From positions 1-64,000 of the forward strand of contig JAAAUF010000068.1 in assembly GCA_015499985.1 (NCBI GenBank): a DNA stretch of 64,000 bases, in the 5' to 3' direction. The notes under the pieces were generated by a model. The model made no database searches. It was not told the DNA's origin and worked only from the letters and a program-made list of their open reading frames with translations. The position numbers and the translations under genes are program-made. Position 1 is the stretch's first letter. Every line of letters starts with the position of its first letter. Shown here piece by piece: positions 51,859 to 64,000 of this stretch. The stretch is from Haplosporangium gracile (taxonomy: Eukaryota; Mortierellomycota; Mortierellomycetes; Mortierellales; Mortierellaceae).

Positions 51859-53680
51859 ATGAAACTGTACCTTGGCATCTCGGCTGCCACCCTCTTGGCC
51901 GTGGCCCATGCCGTGGCTATCTCAAAACCTGATGAAATGCTCAAGTAACGTCAACACATGCTCCTCTCTTTTGCCCAATTCAAGAAACAAACAATAGCCA
52001 GCTCATTTGTCTGTCCAAATTGCAACTTTTTATTGACTTTCTCTTCCTTTCCCTTTTTGTGTATCTAATACTTTTGATAATGCAGAATCCCGATAGAGGC
52101 GTTCAATGGACCGGTGCGACCGTCGACGATGGGTCGATGGGCTCACGCGTTACGGAAATATGGCATGTCACAAAGGCGTTCTCATCATCATCGTACAGAG
52201 AGCGATGGTGGTGGAAAGGGACCGCGAGGACGACGGCGTGAGCAAGTTACTGATGAGACTAACTTGGCACGGATACCCCTCGTCGACTATGGCTTTGACC
52301 GCGAGGTATTTATCGCTCTTTTTTTTCGTTGTTTTTTTTTTTCTTCATTGCCCTACGATCGACAAACAATTGAAATGTAAACCCCAAACGCACATTTTTT
52401 TTTTTTTTTTTTCAATTCATTCGTAGTACTACGGCACAGTTATGATTGGGACACCGCCACAGGCATTTAAAATCGACTTTGACACCGGCTCCTCTCAATT
52501 CATCCTCTCCTCAAAAGACTGCGCCGAATGCTCGGGAACCACCCACTACGATTCCTCCATCTCCCGAACCTTTCGCGCCAACGGCGAACCCTGGAAAATT
52601 ACCTACGGCGACCAATCCCACGCCTCTGGATTTCTCGGCCACGACCAAATCCTCCTGGACAATATCCGTGTCAAAAATCAGCAGCTTGCTCTGATTACCA
52701 GTGAAAGCGCCGGGTTTGATGATACGATTGATGGCATTATGGGGTTGGCATTTGGGAATTTGTCGACGAGTATTGCGAGTACGAGGACGGTGTTTGAGAA
52801 TATGATGGCGCAGGGTGTAGTGAGGAGAGGGATTTTCTCGTTTTATTTGGGCAAGGCGAGTCGTGGCGGTGGGGGCGAGGTGATGTTTGGGGGGATGGAT
52901 TTGAGTAGAATTTTGGAGGGGGAGAAGGTTGTTTGGACGGAGGTGACGAAGGCCAAGTATTGGCAGATTGATGTTGAGGATGTGTTTGTCAATGGCAAGG
53001 TTATTTCTCTTGATGGTAAGGGAGGGAAGAAGGGGAAGAAGGGGGGACGGAGAAAGATAGAGGCGATTATGGATACAGGAACTACACTCGTGATCGTCCC
53101 CGAGACCTTGGCAGGCGCCATCCACCACAAGATCCCGGGAGCGCAAGAACTCGGCACTTCCTGGACCCTCCCCTGCGATCTCGCCTTCACCTCTTCCCCC
53201 TCCCCTTCTCCGACCTCGTCCACCTCAAAAGTCGAGCTCCAAATCTCCAACAAACGATTTGGGATCCCATTCGAAGACCTAGTCCGCGAAGAAACCGACA
53301 CCCCCGGAATCTGTTATTCGGGTATCCAATCGAGTGCGGCCGGGTTCATGATTATCGGAGACGTGTTTATCAAGAACAATTATGTGGTTTTTGATCAGGA
53401 GAAGCAAAGGGTTGGGATTGCGCCATTGAAGATTGAGCCGAGACCGGAATTTGTTGAGGTTGAGACGCAGACTCTGAGAGGTGATGGTGATGAGGGAGAG
53501 GAGGAAGAAGAGGAGGAAGAAGATGAGGAGGTTGATGTTTCTTGGCAAGATCAGCAGGGACAAATCATCGACTCGGAGCAGGAGGTTGAAGATGAGCAGA
53601 CCGAAGCAGAGGAGATCGAGGGAGAGGAGGAGGAGGAAGAGGGAGAGGAAGAGGAGGAAGAAAAAGACGCGACAGAGTAG
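51859..53680 (+). CDS. Secreted pepsin-family aspartic protease (A1) with acidic C-terminal tail
   Basis: Exons 51859-51944, 52086-52305 and 52427-53680 give 519 aa. Residues 1-21 are a signal peptide (MKLYLGISAATLLAVAHAVA). Residues 22-95 look like a basic propeptide (WAHALRKYGMSQRRSHHH) ending in an RGRRREQ processing-type site. The mature enzyme has YYGTVMIGTPPQAFKIDF with the first catalytic Asp in DTGSS (about 121), a flap region with YGDQS, and the second catalytic Asp in DTGTT (about 318). Cys pairs are conserved. Two unusual parts stand out: a Lys/Gly/Arg insert (GGKKGKKGGRRK, about 298-310) just before the second active-site loop, and a roughly 90-residue tail that is mostly Glu/Asp after the end of the fold. 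It probably digests extracellular or cell-wall protein, or works in the vacuole. Confidence 0.88.
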
Positions 53681-55277
53681 TGAACCGAGCAAAGCCTATG
53701 CCCGTGAGAGGCGCGCGGCAATAACAAAGTGAAACTCATTTCAATCTTTTATCATTTTTGAACATCCATATTAAAACCTGAATCATAAAACACGTCTCTG
53801 CTCATCATGTCAATGATTGCTAAAAGTTTCTCTATTCTATCCATGGGCCATTAACATTCCAAAAGCTATATCCACTGCATTGAGTATTTAAGGTCCTATC
53901 ATCTTCCACCATTTCCCATGATGTCCACTTGGACAGCTGTTATCGCTGAAAAGTCAGAGGGAACCGATAAAATGCATGTTGTTAGGACAGGAGCACTTGT
54001 GCACAAGGTGGTTGTGACCAGTGTTGATGTGAACTTGTAGAGCGTTGGTGCATGAGACAGTAAAGGGGGGGGGAGGAGAAGGAATCCTGTGTGCATAAGG
54101 AGCAAAGGAAAGAAGGATGAGAAAGAGTGGTAGAGTTAGTGCGAGAGGAGAGGGACAATGAAAAAAGAAAAATAAAATAAGAGGAAAAAGGGAGCGAGAG
54201 TCTATTTATGCGAAAAGACAACAAAGTCGCATCTGCTGCATGCAAATTAAGAAAGGAAGTCAAGAGTAGCGTTGATGTTAACCACAGCGATGCAATAGAC
54301 TTGATCAAAGCGAACCAGCAATGCAGAGAAGGTGCTCCTTTTGTTAACTTTACTTTCAGTTAGATGAAAGTGAAGCGATAATGCAGGTGATCACATATCA
54401 TTCTGAATCCCCCATGATATATTATTGTGAGTAGTCATAGTACCTGAAGATATTCAGAAAAAAGGAGCTTGTTCGGCCTGCCTTCACCACTTCTGGCCTC
54501 GAACAAATCCCATGGGACTCACTTGACATCTCTCTGCTATCTTTGTTCGCTGTTTGCTTAAGTTTTTCCGCCCTTGCGGGTGGAATAAACGAAAGAAAGA
54601 AAGAAAAATAAGGTGCAATCTGTAGATGTAGCTTCTCTATTTGGAAGCACCGAGCTAAAGGAAGAATGTTTCAGACAAGTCCTTGATTACTGTAATCGCT
54701 CCACCGACCAGCAAGAAAAAAAAAATAGCGGTTTCCCTGGTATGAAATGAGGGGTGGGTTGCCTTCCGTCCTTAATTGCCCAATTGATTTTTTTTAGGAG
54801 TTTTTTTGCGTTTCAAGTTATCGCTGGTAGTTAAAAGTTGTAGAAAGTGCATATATACCAACGGAATAGCACGGAAGGCAATGGTGTCCATCTTGATTCA
54901 ATTAGCACCGCCTTCCCATCTTGTAAACTCGTGTATGTGTGTGAATGTATATGCAGCCAGTATGCCACTCGCCATTTGATATTTATTAGTGAGTTCCAAT
55001 CTGTATGGTGCAGCAAATAAGTCGTTCTATTTTATTCATTGAACATTTTTATCTGAAAAGCGCAACAGCCCTGACCGAACTGCTCTCTTTTTTTTTTCTT
55101 TTCCCCTTTTCTCGCCTTTACTTCTGCCTCTTGCGCCCTCTATTTAAACATGCAGCACCACTTTTTTTTTGCTCTCTTTCGTCTCTTGACCCACAGCCAT
55201 AACCGCATTCGCCCACTCCCTCTCTTGTCGCGCTCATTCACACCTCAACACAACGCATTCACTTTGAAAGCATCCCC
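53681..55277. other. 1.6-kb spacer, no gene recognised
   Basis: AT-rich DNA with a G run (54066-54074), a purine-rich stretch at 54050-54200 and a GAAA repeat near 54590. The short minus-strand ORFs at 53899-54308 have no family features. The last 200 bp are CT-rich and form the leader of the gene at 55278. Confidence 0.5.
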
Positions 55278-58097
55278 ATGAATAACGACCTCATCACTAA
55301 ACACTTTATCCGCAAACGTGAAGCTGAGGTACTCCACCCACTCGCAAAAAAAAATCACCTTCACTCACGAGAGCAGGGAAGGAAAGGGGACTTGGCGCTA
55401 CTTTAACAGCATACTCGCATTCTAATCCACTCCTACTTCTCTTGCCTCACACATACGCTTACGAACACACAGGAGGACCTTGATGACTATCGCAAGGAAC
55501 AGGGTTCCCCAGAGAAACAACGGCAACCATCACCAGCGCCACTAACAGCAACCACAACCACGGCAGAAGACGAAGCAGCAATACAAAGACTTGTCGCTCT
55601 TGCGGCAAAGGCCAACGGTCCAGCTGTGCCAGCACCCTCTCAACAGAGCGTATCTCAAGGCCATGACCATTTGTCCATACGCAAGGTGTTCTCGTCATTG
55701 GTTGTCGCATTAGGCAAGCACAATGATATCTCTTCGCAGACACCATCCTTTCAGGAAAACCGCAACGAGGACCCATTGCAAGCAGCCATTGCCAGCGAAG
55801 GCGTGCTGCTTTGGAGGGTAAGCAGACAAGCCTTGATCATATGACCATTTTCTGTTTGGAGGAACATATTGTGTACCGTAATGACCAAACAACATTATCA
55901 GCAACAGATATCTGACCTTCGCCATTATCAAATCGATTTGTATTTGCTCTAGAAGTTTTGCATAAGTAGGGCGTACAACGATGATGACCGGGTGACACCG
56001 GAAAAGTTGCTGGATTACGTCGACCTCATCTGTCTCCCTTACGACAACCTGCAACAGAGGATGGACATCATCTCAAATCTAGATGGATCCTATCCGCTAT
56101 TTGTTCTGAGTCTTCAGGCACTTGTCCGTCCTGTCCTCCAACTGTGGGTCCACAAGGGTCATCCCATCGATGCTGATATGGGGTTTTCGCAGCAAACGTT
56201 TACGGAAGGGAGCATCGCAGAGGAGGAAGAGCAGGAAGGTAGCGGGCAGGATGACAGGGGTGACACGAACTACCAGTCTAAGACATGGTGCGATATGCCT
56301 CGAGATGCTGACCTTGCGAGAGGACTCGATGAACTAGAGGATGAGGACATTGACTGGTCGAGGGAGACCGCTGTTGTACAGGAAAACGCCCCGAAACTGA
56401 TGTTCGCAAAGGGAAAACCGGACTCAGTCAACACCCTCTCAACAACTGCAACAATATTTCCTGTCAAGCGCGCCTTTTCTTCTGTATCAGCTTCGACGAC
56501 ACCTGCTTGGAAGCATGGGCGGTACAAAGCCGATGAATTCGAAGAAACTACGATGTACAGCCACCTTCGCACCGTCGAAAGCAAGACCCCTACCCCAACA
56601 TACAACCTGGCCCTTACTGAGAACGTCGTCGAGCTGTTGGAAGAGTGGCGTTTTGGACTGGATGGTCAGATGTCAATCCAGGACCTCAATAAGCAGTATG
56701 GAACTCAGTGGCGACGGAAAACACAGGACTACTATTACCATGCGAAAATCACTATCGTTCGCGAGTTTAAGAGACTGATCTCGGAGGAAGGGATGAAGGA
56801 TGATGAGGCCGTTGCATATCTGGTGACTAAGCAGGGCACGAAGGGCACAGGGACCTTGTACAATGAGCTTTGTCAGGAGAGGTCTGCACGAAACAAGATT
56901 GCAGGGGAGAAGTCTTTGACACTGCCGGGGCCTACTTCGTCATCCTCCTCCTCCTCGTCCAAGACTCCTTCAGACTCGGAGACAGTGTCATCCTCCAGCG
57001 ACGGTACCAGCAAGGCTTTGATCTCTCCAGCTAAATTTGACAAGCCGTCGGTCAAGGACGCAGGAGTTACGAAACAGACAACGTTATCCCCATCGAAAGG
57101 ATCAACCTCCGATAACCGTACGACCAAAAAAGAACCACTAACCCACACCGCCACGACCACCAGTGTGTCTACGGGTTTGATGAGCTGGCGTCAAGGATTT
57201 AAGAACAAGACTCAGTACTGCGCCCCAACCCCCGGCATGCCTGAAGTCTGGGACGACGTGACACTGGACAGGACGTATCGGTTCCCCATTTTTAACGACA
57301 TTGTGACGGTCGACGATCTATGGAAGTTCTGGACTCAAGGTTGGGATGGTGGTCCTTCAGTACGAAAGAGGAGTGCCGAACATGGCGCCACCTGGAGGAA
57401 GGCAGCGTACGATCCAACGATTGCCCAATGGTACGCCCCGAGATACAAGGTCGTCCAGGAGATCAGGAGATTGGTCGATCAGGATTGGTCAGATTCCGAA
57501 GCGGTGGCTGGGATTGAGACATTACGAAGGGACCTTTCGATGGAAGGGCTAGCTAGGCACCTGGACTCGTTGGACGACATCCCGGTTGCGATCTCGAACG
57601 CCACAAGTCCCAATGCCCGCACAACTATGATGGCTCAGGCCAGAAGTGCAGCGTTATCGAACGCAGCATCAGGATCAGGATTAACATCTCCTATGGGACA
57701 CGTTGGTGGACGGTGCGCTCCTAGGAGCCACCATCTTCAAGCTACGACGGCAATTCAGGGGCCGCCGGCGGAAGAGATGATACCTCCAATTATTTGCGAC
57801 CGAGAAGATCTTGCGATTACAGTCTCTCAGTTCAATGGACGAGCTGGGGGTCGATTTGAGTCAACTACCGGTACAACATCAGGCGCACACTCAAGAGAGA
57901 CTGAGACAATGGACCTACCTCGTACTGCTGGCAATAGGAGGCCTGCTCCCTCTGGTTCTTCTTCATCGTCGCTGAGTAGAAGAAGAAGGAGTAGGAGTCG
58001 TGGTGCGGGCACGCCATTGGAGTCTGTGTCTGTGTCAAAGTACATGAACAATCAGCGTCGACCTCGAATACAGGTGAAGAAGGAGGACAAGGAATGA
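55278..58097 (+). CDS. GCR1-like DNA-binding protein 1 (two GCR1_C-type domains)
   Basis: Exons 55278-55328, 55473-55817 and 55953-58097 give 846 aa. An N-terminal block (about 133-190; KFCISRAYNDDDRVTPEKLLDYV) recurs in the next gene. Two copies of a domain resembling the yeast Gcr1/Msn1/Hot1 DNA-binding domain (GCR1_C) follow. The first is at about 340-405 (NVVELLEEWRFGLDGQMSIQ, YGTQWRR). The second is at about 564-650 (YRFPIFNDIVTVDDLWKFW, GWDGGPSV, HGATWRK, RYKVVQEIRRLV). Ser-rich and basic segments, including SRRRRSRSRG near the C-terminus, suggest nuclear localisation. A transcription-factor role is inferred from the domain; target genes are unknown. It is tandem with, and same-oriented as, its paralogue at 59148. 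Confidence 0.78.
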
Positions 58098-58402
58098 GCA
58101 GCAGCGGAAGAGCTGCGCTGTGATTTGTATCAGTACACAAGAGATCTTTTGAAAAAGTAGACACAAACAAAAACAATAAAATTTTTACGTATCAAGCATA
58201 TGTATTGGATACATGATTTGTGTCATGTCAAATATGGCTCATAGCTTGAGTATATGCTCAATGAAACGAAATACATGCTGATAACATTGAAGGCTTTGTG
58301 CCATGCAACACAAACGATGGTGATCTCGATTTCCATTTAACAACAAGGAGCTACGAGGAGGTGGTTGATGGACATGGTCGACATAGCGTTGTTCCTTGTC
58401 GG

Positions 58403-58437
<35 letters not shown>

Positions 58438-58448
58438 GCTGTTGTTGC

Positions 58449-58486
<38 letters not shown>

Positions 58487-59147
58487 TTTGCGAGAGTGCG
58501 TCTTGACCCCTTAGATGTGCCTCCCTGTCTTCCTTCCCCCTTTCCCGATGTTGTAGCTCACTCCTTGTAGGGAAAAAAAATGTGAAGGTGGCGCAAAGTG
58601 TGAAAGGAAAGGCGCGACTCGTAACAAAGGGGGTGAGAGTGTTCTGTTTATGGGGGTGTGTAGCACACATATGAAATCAAAGAGCTAACTAATGGCTTTT
58701 TCGATTTTGCATTTCTTTCCATTTCTCTCCCCCTCCCACTTTTCAATTTCCTTTTCTTTTTTCTTCTTCTCTTTCCTTTTCTTTTTTCTTCTTCTCTTTC
58801 CTTTACTTTTGCCCTGACACCCGCCACCCATCCCATCCCATCCCGTCCCATCCATCGCTGCCCTCCCCCTCCCCCTTCTCCCTGTCCCCTTGTTTCCCCC
58901 CTCTCTTTCTCAAATATCATTTTCATTTCACTCTGCATCTCTCTCTGCACTCCTTTTCTCTCTCTTTCTCTCTCTTTCTCTCTCTTTCTCTCTCTCTCTC
59001 TTTCCTTCTCTCACTCCCGCATCGTCCACTCCCACTACTCTCGCACGCAGGCCAGTCATTTTATCGACTTACCATTCAGGACTAGCTTACCTCTCTTACG
59101 ATACAGCGTACACACATATAACATCAACAGCACAAACAGAGGAGAGA
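58098..59147. other. Spacer with GTT repeat and CT-rich leader
   Basis: The 3' flank with AATAAA (near 58175) is followed by the GTT microsatellite at 58401-58484. A CT-rich region (58700-59040) ends in a TCTCTCTT repeat before the gene at 59148. The ORFs over these tracts are repeat translations. Confidence 0.6.
58401..58484. repeat. (GTT)n microsatellite with GCT interruptions
   Basis: About 28 trinucleotide units, mostly GTT with two GCT variants, in the spacer between the two GCR1-like genes. Confidence 0.95.
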
Positions 59148-62100
59148 ATGTCCAACCCACCACCACCACAGCAACCCCAATACTCGTCAAACTCACGAAA
59201 GCGAGGATACGACCACCACGAGGTACATTATATACTTACACTCACACTCATTCATTCGTTTACAAACTCATACAGACACAGCGCTCGAATGAGCACTGCA
59301 GATAACAACGAAACAAGGACAAATCACCTTTTTGTTTCTTCTTGTTTTGCTTCGTCTTGTTTTGGTACTACCCGACAGAAAGAGAAGAAAAGAAGGTTTC
59401 CCGTTTCATTTTTTTCAAAAAAAAGGAACCGCAGTATGACCGACTTCTGACAAACCACCCTCGTTTTTTTAATACTTCTCCCTTCTTTTTCATTGCGGTC
59501 GCCCGAATAACCCCCGCAATCGTTAATAGTTTGAAGAATATAGACGCAACTCGACAGACGGACAAGGAGTAATAGGAGCAGGAAGTGGAGGAGGAGAAGG
59601 AGGGTATGACAGTCGCAGGAGGAGCAGAAACCCGCACGACTCCTCTCCACCCCTCAAAATGCACAAAGAGCTACCATCTCGCCTGATACCACAACACCCT
59701 CTACAACAACAGCAGCAACAACAACCATTACCGCAGAAACGGGAAGAGGACCCTGTCAGTGACTACGATTCCGATATCTACAACGACGACGACGAACAAG
59801 CTCTATATCCACCTTCGTCGTCAGGGTATTACCAGTCAAATGGCAGTGGCACTGGCAATGGCGACAATAACAGCAACGGCCATTATGCACACCGGTCAAA
59901 CTCTGGGGCGGATCTTAGCAGGAGTAAGGGTCGCTCGGGAATGGTACGATCGATGGACAACAACGCCGGACTAACATCCTCGCCGCCACCATCGTCACAT
60001 CCATCTCGCCGACAAGAGGAAAGTGGAAACGGCGATTTCTCGGACGAGGAGCATTGGTCACGGGAGGATGCCAGGCGTGAAGGATTCCGTCGGTGGAAGG
60101 TAAGAAGTCGAACGCTATCGAAAAAATGTGCGCTTTGGAAAGAAGGGAGTCAAGCGGGAGGAAAAACAAAAGGAGTCGACTCTTTGTTCTTTCCCCTTGC
60201 CTTGCCTTGCCTTGCCTTGTCTTTCCATTCCTTTCCTTACTGTAAATATGCCCTTCATTTTTCTTCTTCTTTTGGCGATGTTGCAGGCATTTTCCTCACA
60301 ATGGACAGTGGCGGTGTGAGGGATGGATTGTGGATATGTATCAAGTGAGCTGTCTCCTTCCCAAGCACACCATCCGTCTCATACCCCCTCTTCTCTCTGT
60401 CTCGTCTTTTTTTACTTTTTACTATGCGACCCTGTCCTAAACCTTATTTCTTCGCTCTTCTTACTTTACTTTTTCTCTCTTGGAAAAAAAAAAATTGCAT
60501 GACATGCAGAAATGGTGCCGACTAGAGGGATACAAGAATTACAACGTCTCCGTTTGTCGCCTGCTAGATTATGTCCATAGCCAACTCCTGCCATATGATC
60601 GACTCCAAGCACTCAAAAACAGGAACGAAACAACAGCAACAGGAACAGCGTCTTCATCCGGATGGAACGAATTTGTCTACAGCAGCCTTGAGACATCCAT
60701 CCTTCCAATTCTGCAGTATGGAGAATACCACAGGAAAAATCACAAAGGCAGCAGCACTAAACGCGGTGGAGGAGGCAGCTCTCGAGAGGCGGCGTTCCGA
60801 TATGATTCTCCTGAACGAGGAAGAGGAGATCGGCATATTTCTTCTGGCCGTAAACACGTTCGACAGGATATTGTCAGCAGTCGAGAGGATGCTCGGAGTG
60901 GTAGTCGGGAGGGCGGTCAATGTAACAGCCGGGAAAGACCTCAGACTTGGCATGAAGGAAGGGTGGGTGATCGTGACAACAACCGGGAGGATATTCGACC
61001 CAGAAGCTGGAACCGGGATAGATTAGCAGCACATGATGATTGGCGAGGTCATGGTCAGACCAGTAGCATCATTGTGCCACAGTTTGACCAGGAGACCGAC
61101 TATCAGGACAGTCGTCGGCGCGACCCTTGGGAGACTGCCTATCACCAAGGTCAGGAGGATGGTCGACGCAGCAGCCGGGACGGTCCTCGACATGATGATA
61201 GGCGCAAGAATATCCGTGCGATCAGTAGTCGAGAAGACGTCGAGATCGACAATCGGCTGGATTCTCGTGATGATGGGCGTATCAATCTTCGAGACGATGA
61301 TCGGGGACCCAGTCGGCAAGACGACGATCGAGGCGGTCCGAGGTACGACAATTTTGACGATGCAAGGCATGGCAGTCAGGAGAACTCTCGGTACAACAGC
61401 GGGATGAACGCATCCTTCAACGACTGGGAGGGCAATCGATATGATGATTCGGAAGGAGATCGATATGGTGGTCTCACAGGATTACCTCCAGGTAGTCGAG
61501 AGACGCTGCGACAGGAATACCCCCTTGGACCTTTGGAATCTCGTCGACAGTCAGATTCTCGGGACCGACGGAGCTCGAGTCAACAGGAAGATGTGCAGGT
61601 CTTACGAAAGTCGAGAAGTCAGTATGACCTAGAGGACCAAAGGAGGTCAGGTGGACAGAAAGGCCGGAAGGAGGATTGCCGAGAGAGCCGAGAGATCCAT
61701 CCGCTCAAGGGGACAAACTCGCCAGCCCTACCTCCCAAGCCTCTCCATGACAACGGCAATATCCCACATTCAAATCGTCAGACTTACGACGCGAAGGGCA
61801 TGGATGAAAACGACTTTCCGCCTGCTTGCGAAGGAAACGATCGTGCTGATGCACAGGACCGCGTTGTGGATTCGGGCGATGACGAACCTGAGGAGAGTCT
61901 CCTGTCTTTGTTAAATCGCCGTCGTCGACTCTCTCAGCATAACCTCATTTCCACGATAGCTTCTGGACCCTCATCAACCGCCTTAGCAACAGCACCATTA
62001 TCGACTTCAACTGTGGTTATTGGAACTGCTTCGACCACCAGTACTTCAGTCTCGACCACCAATCCAGCTTCAGGAGAGAACGTTGTGTGCGTGTCGACCG

Positions 62101-64000
62101 AAGATTCTTGCTCGGCCTACTCGTTCACCCTCGGCCGGTACAAGGCCAACGAATTCATCATTCACTCCCTGCAGCACAAAGATGGTCCCTTTACCAACAA
62201 GAACCGGCTTCTCCCAGACTCGTGCAGAAATGTCATCGACGTACTGGAGGTGTGGAGATATGGGACAAAGACGTTCACCGCAATTCAGGATCTCACAGAG
62301 AAATTCGGTCGTTCATGGATAGCTCCGAAGGATCGCGAGCGCTACCAGTTTTTCACCGAGGTCGTTCAGGAGTTCAGGCGATTAGTGATGGATGAAAGGA
62401 TGGATGACGACATGGCGGTCAAGGAGTTGATGGGGCGGCAAGAGTGGTGGTTGGTCCCTCTCTCGAAACAGCAGACCGACGAAGCTGCAGAGTTGTCATC
62501 CAAAGGCGAGCCAATGGAAACGGATTCCGACTCTGACTATGAGTTCCAGCCCCATCACCGACGCAACAATTCCCAGCCGCGCAAAAAATCTCAGTTCCTC
62601 AAAAGGTCAGAGACGCACAAGAGATCCGGCTCGCGCCAAAAATCACCGGCGATCTCTACCGACATGGACGTAGACATGGACATGGACGTAAATATCGGTA
62701 CAGCGGCCGGCACCCACATCACCGCAGCAGAGCATTCAACATCGCCAGATACAGAACCTATGGATCATGAGATATTTGTTGCGTCGATCACGCGTCCTGC
62801 TAGCAGAAACTCTCATCGCAACCCTCGCCCTCAGTACAAGGATAACGTCGTGGAACCCTGGGGAGATGCAGTGATCAACCCCAACTTTACCTTTCCGATA
62901 CCCGACGGCATCGAGACAGTCCCCGATTTGTACAAGGCCTGGCATGAAGGGTGGGGAGGCATTCCGTCTCTTTTCCAGCTTACCAAAGAGAACGGACCAT
63001 CTTGGAGGTCTTCTAAGCTGCCGTCCTCAAAGAAGGTCTACGAGTGGTACCACTTTCACTACAAGGTCATCCGAGCAGTTGATGAGTTGGTTGTTAGGGA
63101 ATGGACTGTAGAGGATGCCATCTTGGCGCTTGAGCAAATACGGGGCAAGAGAAAGTTGGTGAATTTGCACAAGGAAATCCCTTGTCCTGGCCATATGATC
63201 CGACCGATCAAGGACAAGGGGACCTCCAAATCGCAGACTGACAATGGATCGCCAGCAGCAGTCGACGATATAAATGCTACTAGCAGGACCATAGCGCCAC
63301 CAACCGTCAGACCCAGCGACTCCAGTTCGACCGCCGGCGCCAGCGTTACCAACAGCAGCAGGATCGATAGCAGTGAAACTGTGACTAGTGACCATACAAC
63401 ATCAACTGCTACCGCCACTATCGTTTCTTCCAGCAGCAAAACATCGACCATCAGCCAACTCAAGTCGACCATTGACGACATCAAGACGCCCGTCACCATC
63501 AACAGTACGCCTACTACCAGTGACAAGTCTACCACTTGCGTCCAAGAAAGCTCCATCAGCAGTATCGTCTTCAGCAAATTCAAGCTGACCGGCAATGGTG
63601 ATACCACCAGCAGTACCAAAACAAACACCGCCAGCAATACTGCCACCGGCAGGCGCATGTCGACAATAGACAGCATCAGCACATCGAGCATCAAGGCCAA
63701 GGCTACTGTCAGTACCTCTACGAGTGCTGTCAACGACGCTGGCGACAACCTCTCCACGCCGATTGACGACGGCGTCAATGCAACCAATGCCCGCATCTCC
63801 AGGTTGATGACTGAAAGCAATAGCGTGCCGATAGCCAAGGACAAGTCTAGCGGCAGTTCCAAACTAAGCTCTGTCGACAACACCACCGTCAGCAAATCCA
63901 AGTCGACAACTTCCGGCAACGTCACATCGAGTGTCGAAAACAGGACTTTTGGCAGTTCTAACTCAAACGCCGTCGAAAACACCACTGCTGGAAGTCCCCA
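59148..64000 (+). CDS. GCR1-like DNA-binding protein 2, 3' end beyond window
   Basis: Exons 59148-59222, 59530-60099, a 36-nt microexon 60309-60344, and 60510 to beyond 64000, open throughout (at least 1390 codons). The microexon was chosen because the upstream acceptor would give an in-frame TGA, whereas ATGGACAG followed by TGGCGG keeps phase (WRCEGWIVDMYQ) into KWCRLEGYKNY. The block KWCRLEGY to LLDYV corresponds to KFCISRAY to LLDYV in the gene at 55278. A long Arg/Asp/Ser/Gly-rich region (about 290-600) follows, with SRED, RDDG and RDDDRG units. Two GCR1_C-type domains come next: about 758-853 (NVIDVLEVWRYGTKTFTAIQ, FGRSWIA) and about 1003-1105 (FPIPDGIETVPDLYKAWHEG, GPSWRSS). The visible end is a Ser/Thr-rich low-complexity tail. 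It is probably a nuclear transcription regulator. Confidence 0.75.

Noticed and set aside
58239..58670. Minus-strand ORF with a long Thr run
   Set aside because: It is a translation of the GTT microsatellite; flanking residues show no domain.
63059..63985. 308-codon minus-strand ORF rich in Leu/Val/Ser
   Set aside because: It is the antisense of the Ser/Thr-rich repeat tail of the GCR1-like gene, whose plus-strand frame is open and continuous with the domains; the composition is that of a complementary shadow.
1..64000. tRNA, rRNA or CRISPR features
   Set aside because: None seen; repeats present are microsatellites, coding repeats or transposon subterminal repeats, and the genome is eukaryotic.

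Overview
The window is nuclear DNA of a filamentous fungus, most likely an early-diverging Mucoromycota/Mortierellomycota species of the Mortierella type. The evidence is short spliceosomal introns (GTAAGT/GTATGT donors, AG acceptors, about 70-170 nt), long CT-rich leaders, a fungal SPC24, fungal-type EH-domain and GCR1-like proteins, and debris of a hAT transposon and a retroelement. It is not bacterial: nearly every gene reads through only after splicing. Lineage and gene names come from recognising motifs, not from a search.

Left part (1-10.2 kb): the start of a retroelement ORF1 runs off the left edge (1-791, minus). Two minus-strand genes follow (2511-4034 and 5203-6540). They encode single-pass membrane proteins that share the cytoplasmic tail of the kelch family next door but lack its kelch ectodomain. 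A kelch gene is then reduced to its two ends (7468-7542 and 9370-10206), with a decayed hAT transposon between them.

Middle part (11-44 kb): a tandem family of surface proteins, each with a signal peptide, a kelch beta-propeller ectodomain, a Gly/Ser-rich or short stalk, one transmembrane helix and a Gln/Pro-rich cytoplasmic tail ending in a coiled coil. Five copies look intact (11556, 14730, 19895, 28669, 41069), all plus strand, all with four exons and a tiny second exon (52 nt in four, 55 nt in one). At least six copies are broken (near 7.5-10.2, 16.8-17.7, 22.9-23.4, 23.9-24.6, 25.4-26.7 and 31.5-32.1 kb). This is the most striking content: an actively duplicating and decaying receptor-like locus. 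Embedded in it are a GH5 glycosidase of the endoglycoceramidase-related type (32234-35404, minus), with a decayed duplicate of its 3' end beside a decayed kelch tail, and an EH-domain endocytic protein (35724-38227, minus).

Right part (45-64 kb): ordinary single-copy genes. They are a secreted 2H-phosphoesterase-like protein (45309-46089), the kinetochore subunit SPC24 (46571-47756, minus), a mitochondrial PPR protein (48357-51331), a secreted pepsin-family aspartic protease with a very acidic C-terminus (51859-53680), and two tandem paralogous GCR1-like DNA-binding proteins (55278-58097; 59148 to beyond the right edge). Exon boundaries given here were deduced by hand from splice signals, reading frame and paralogue alignment.
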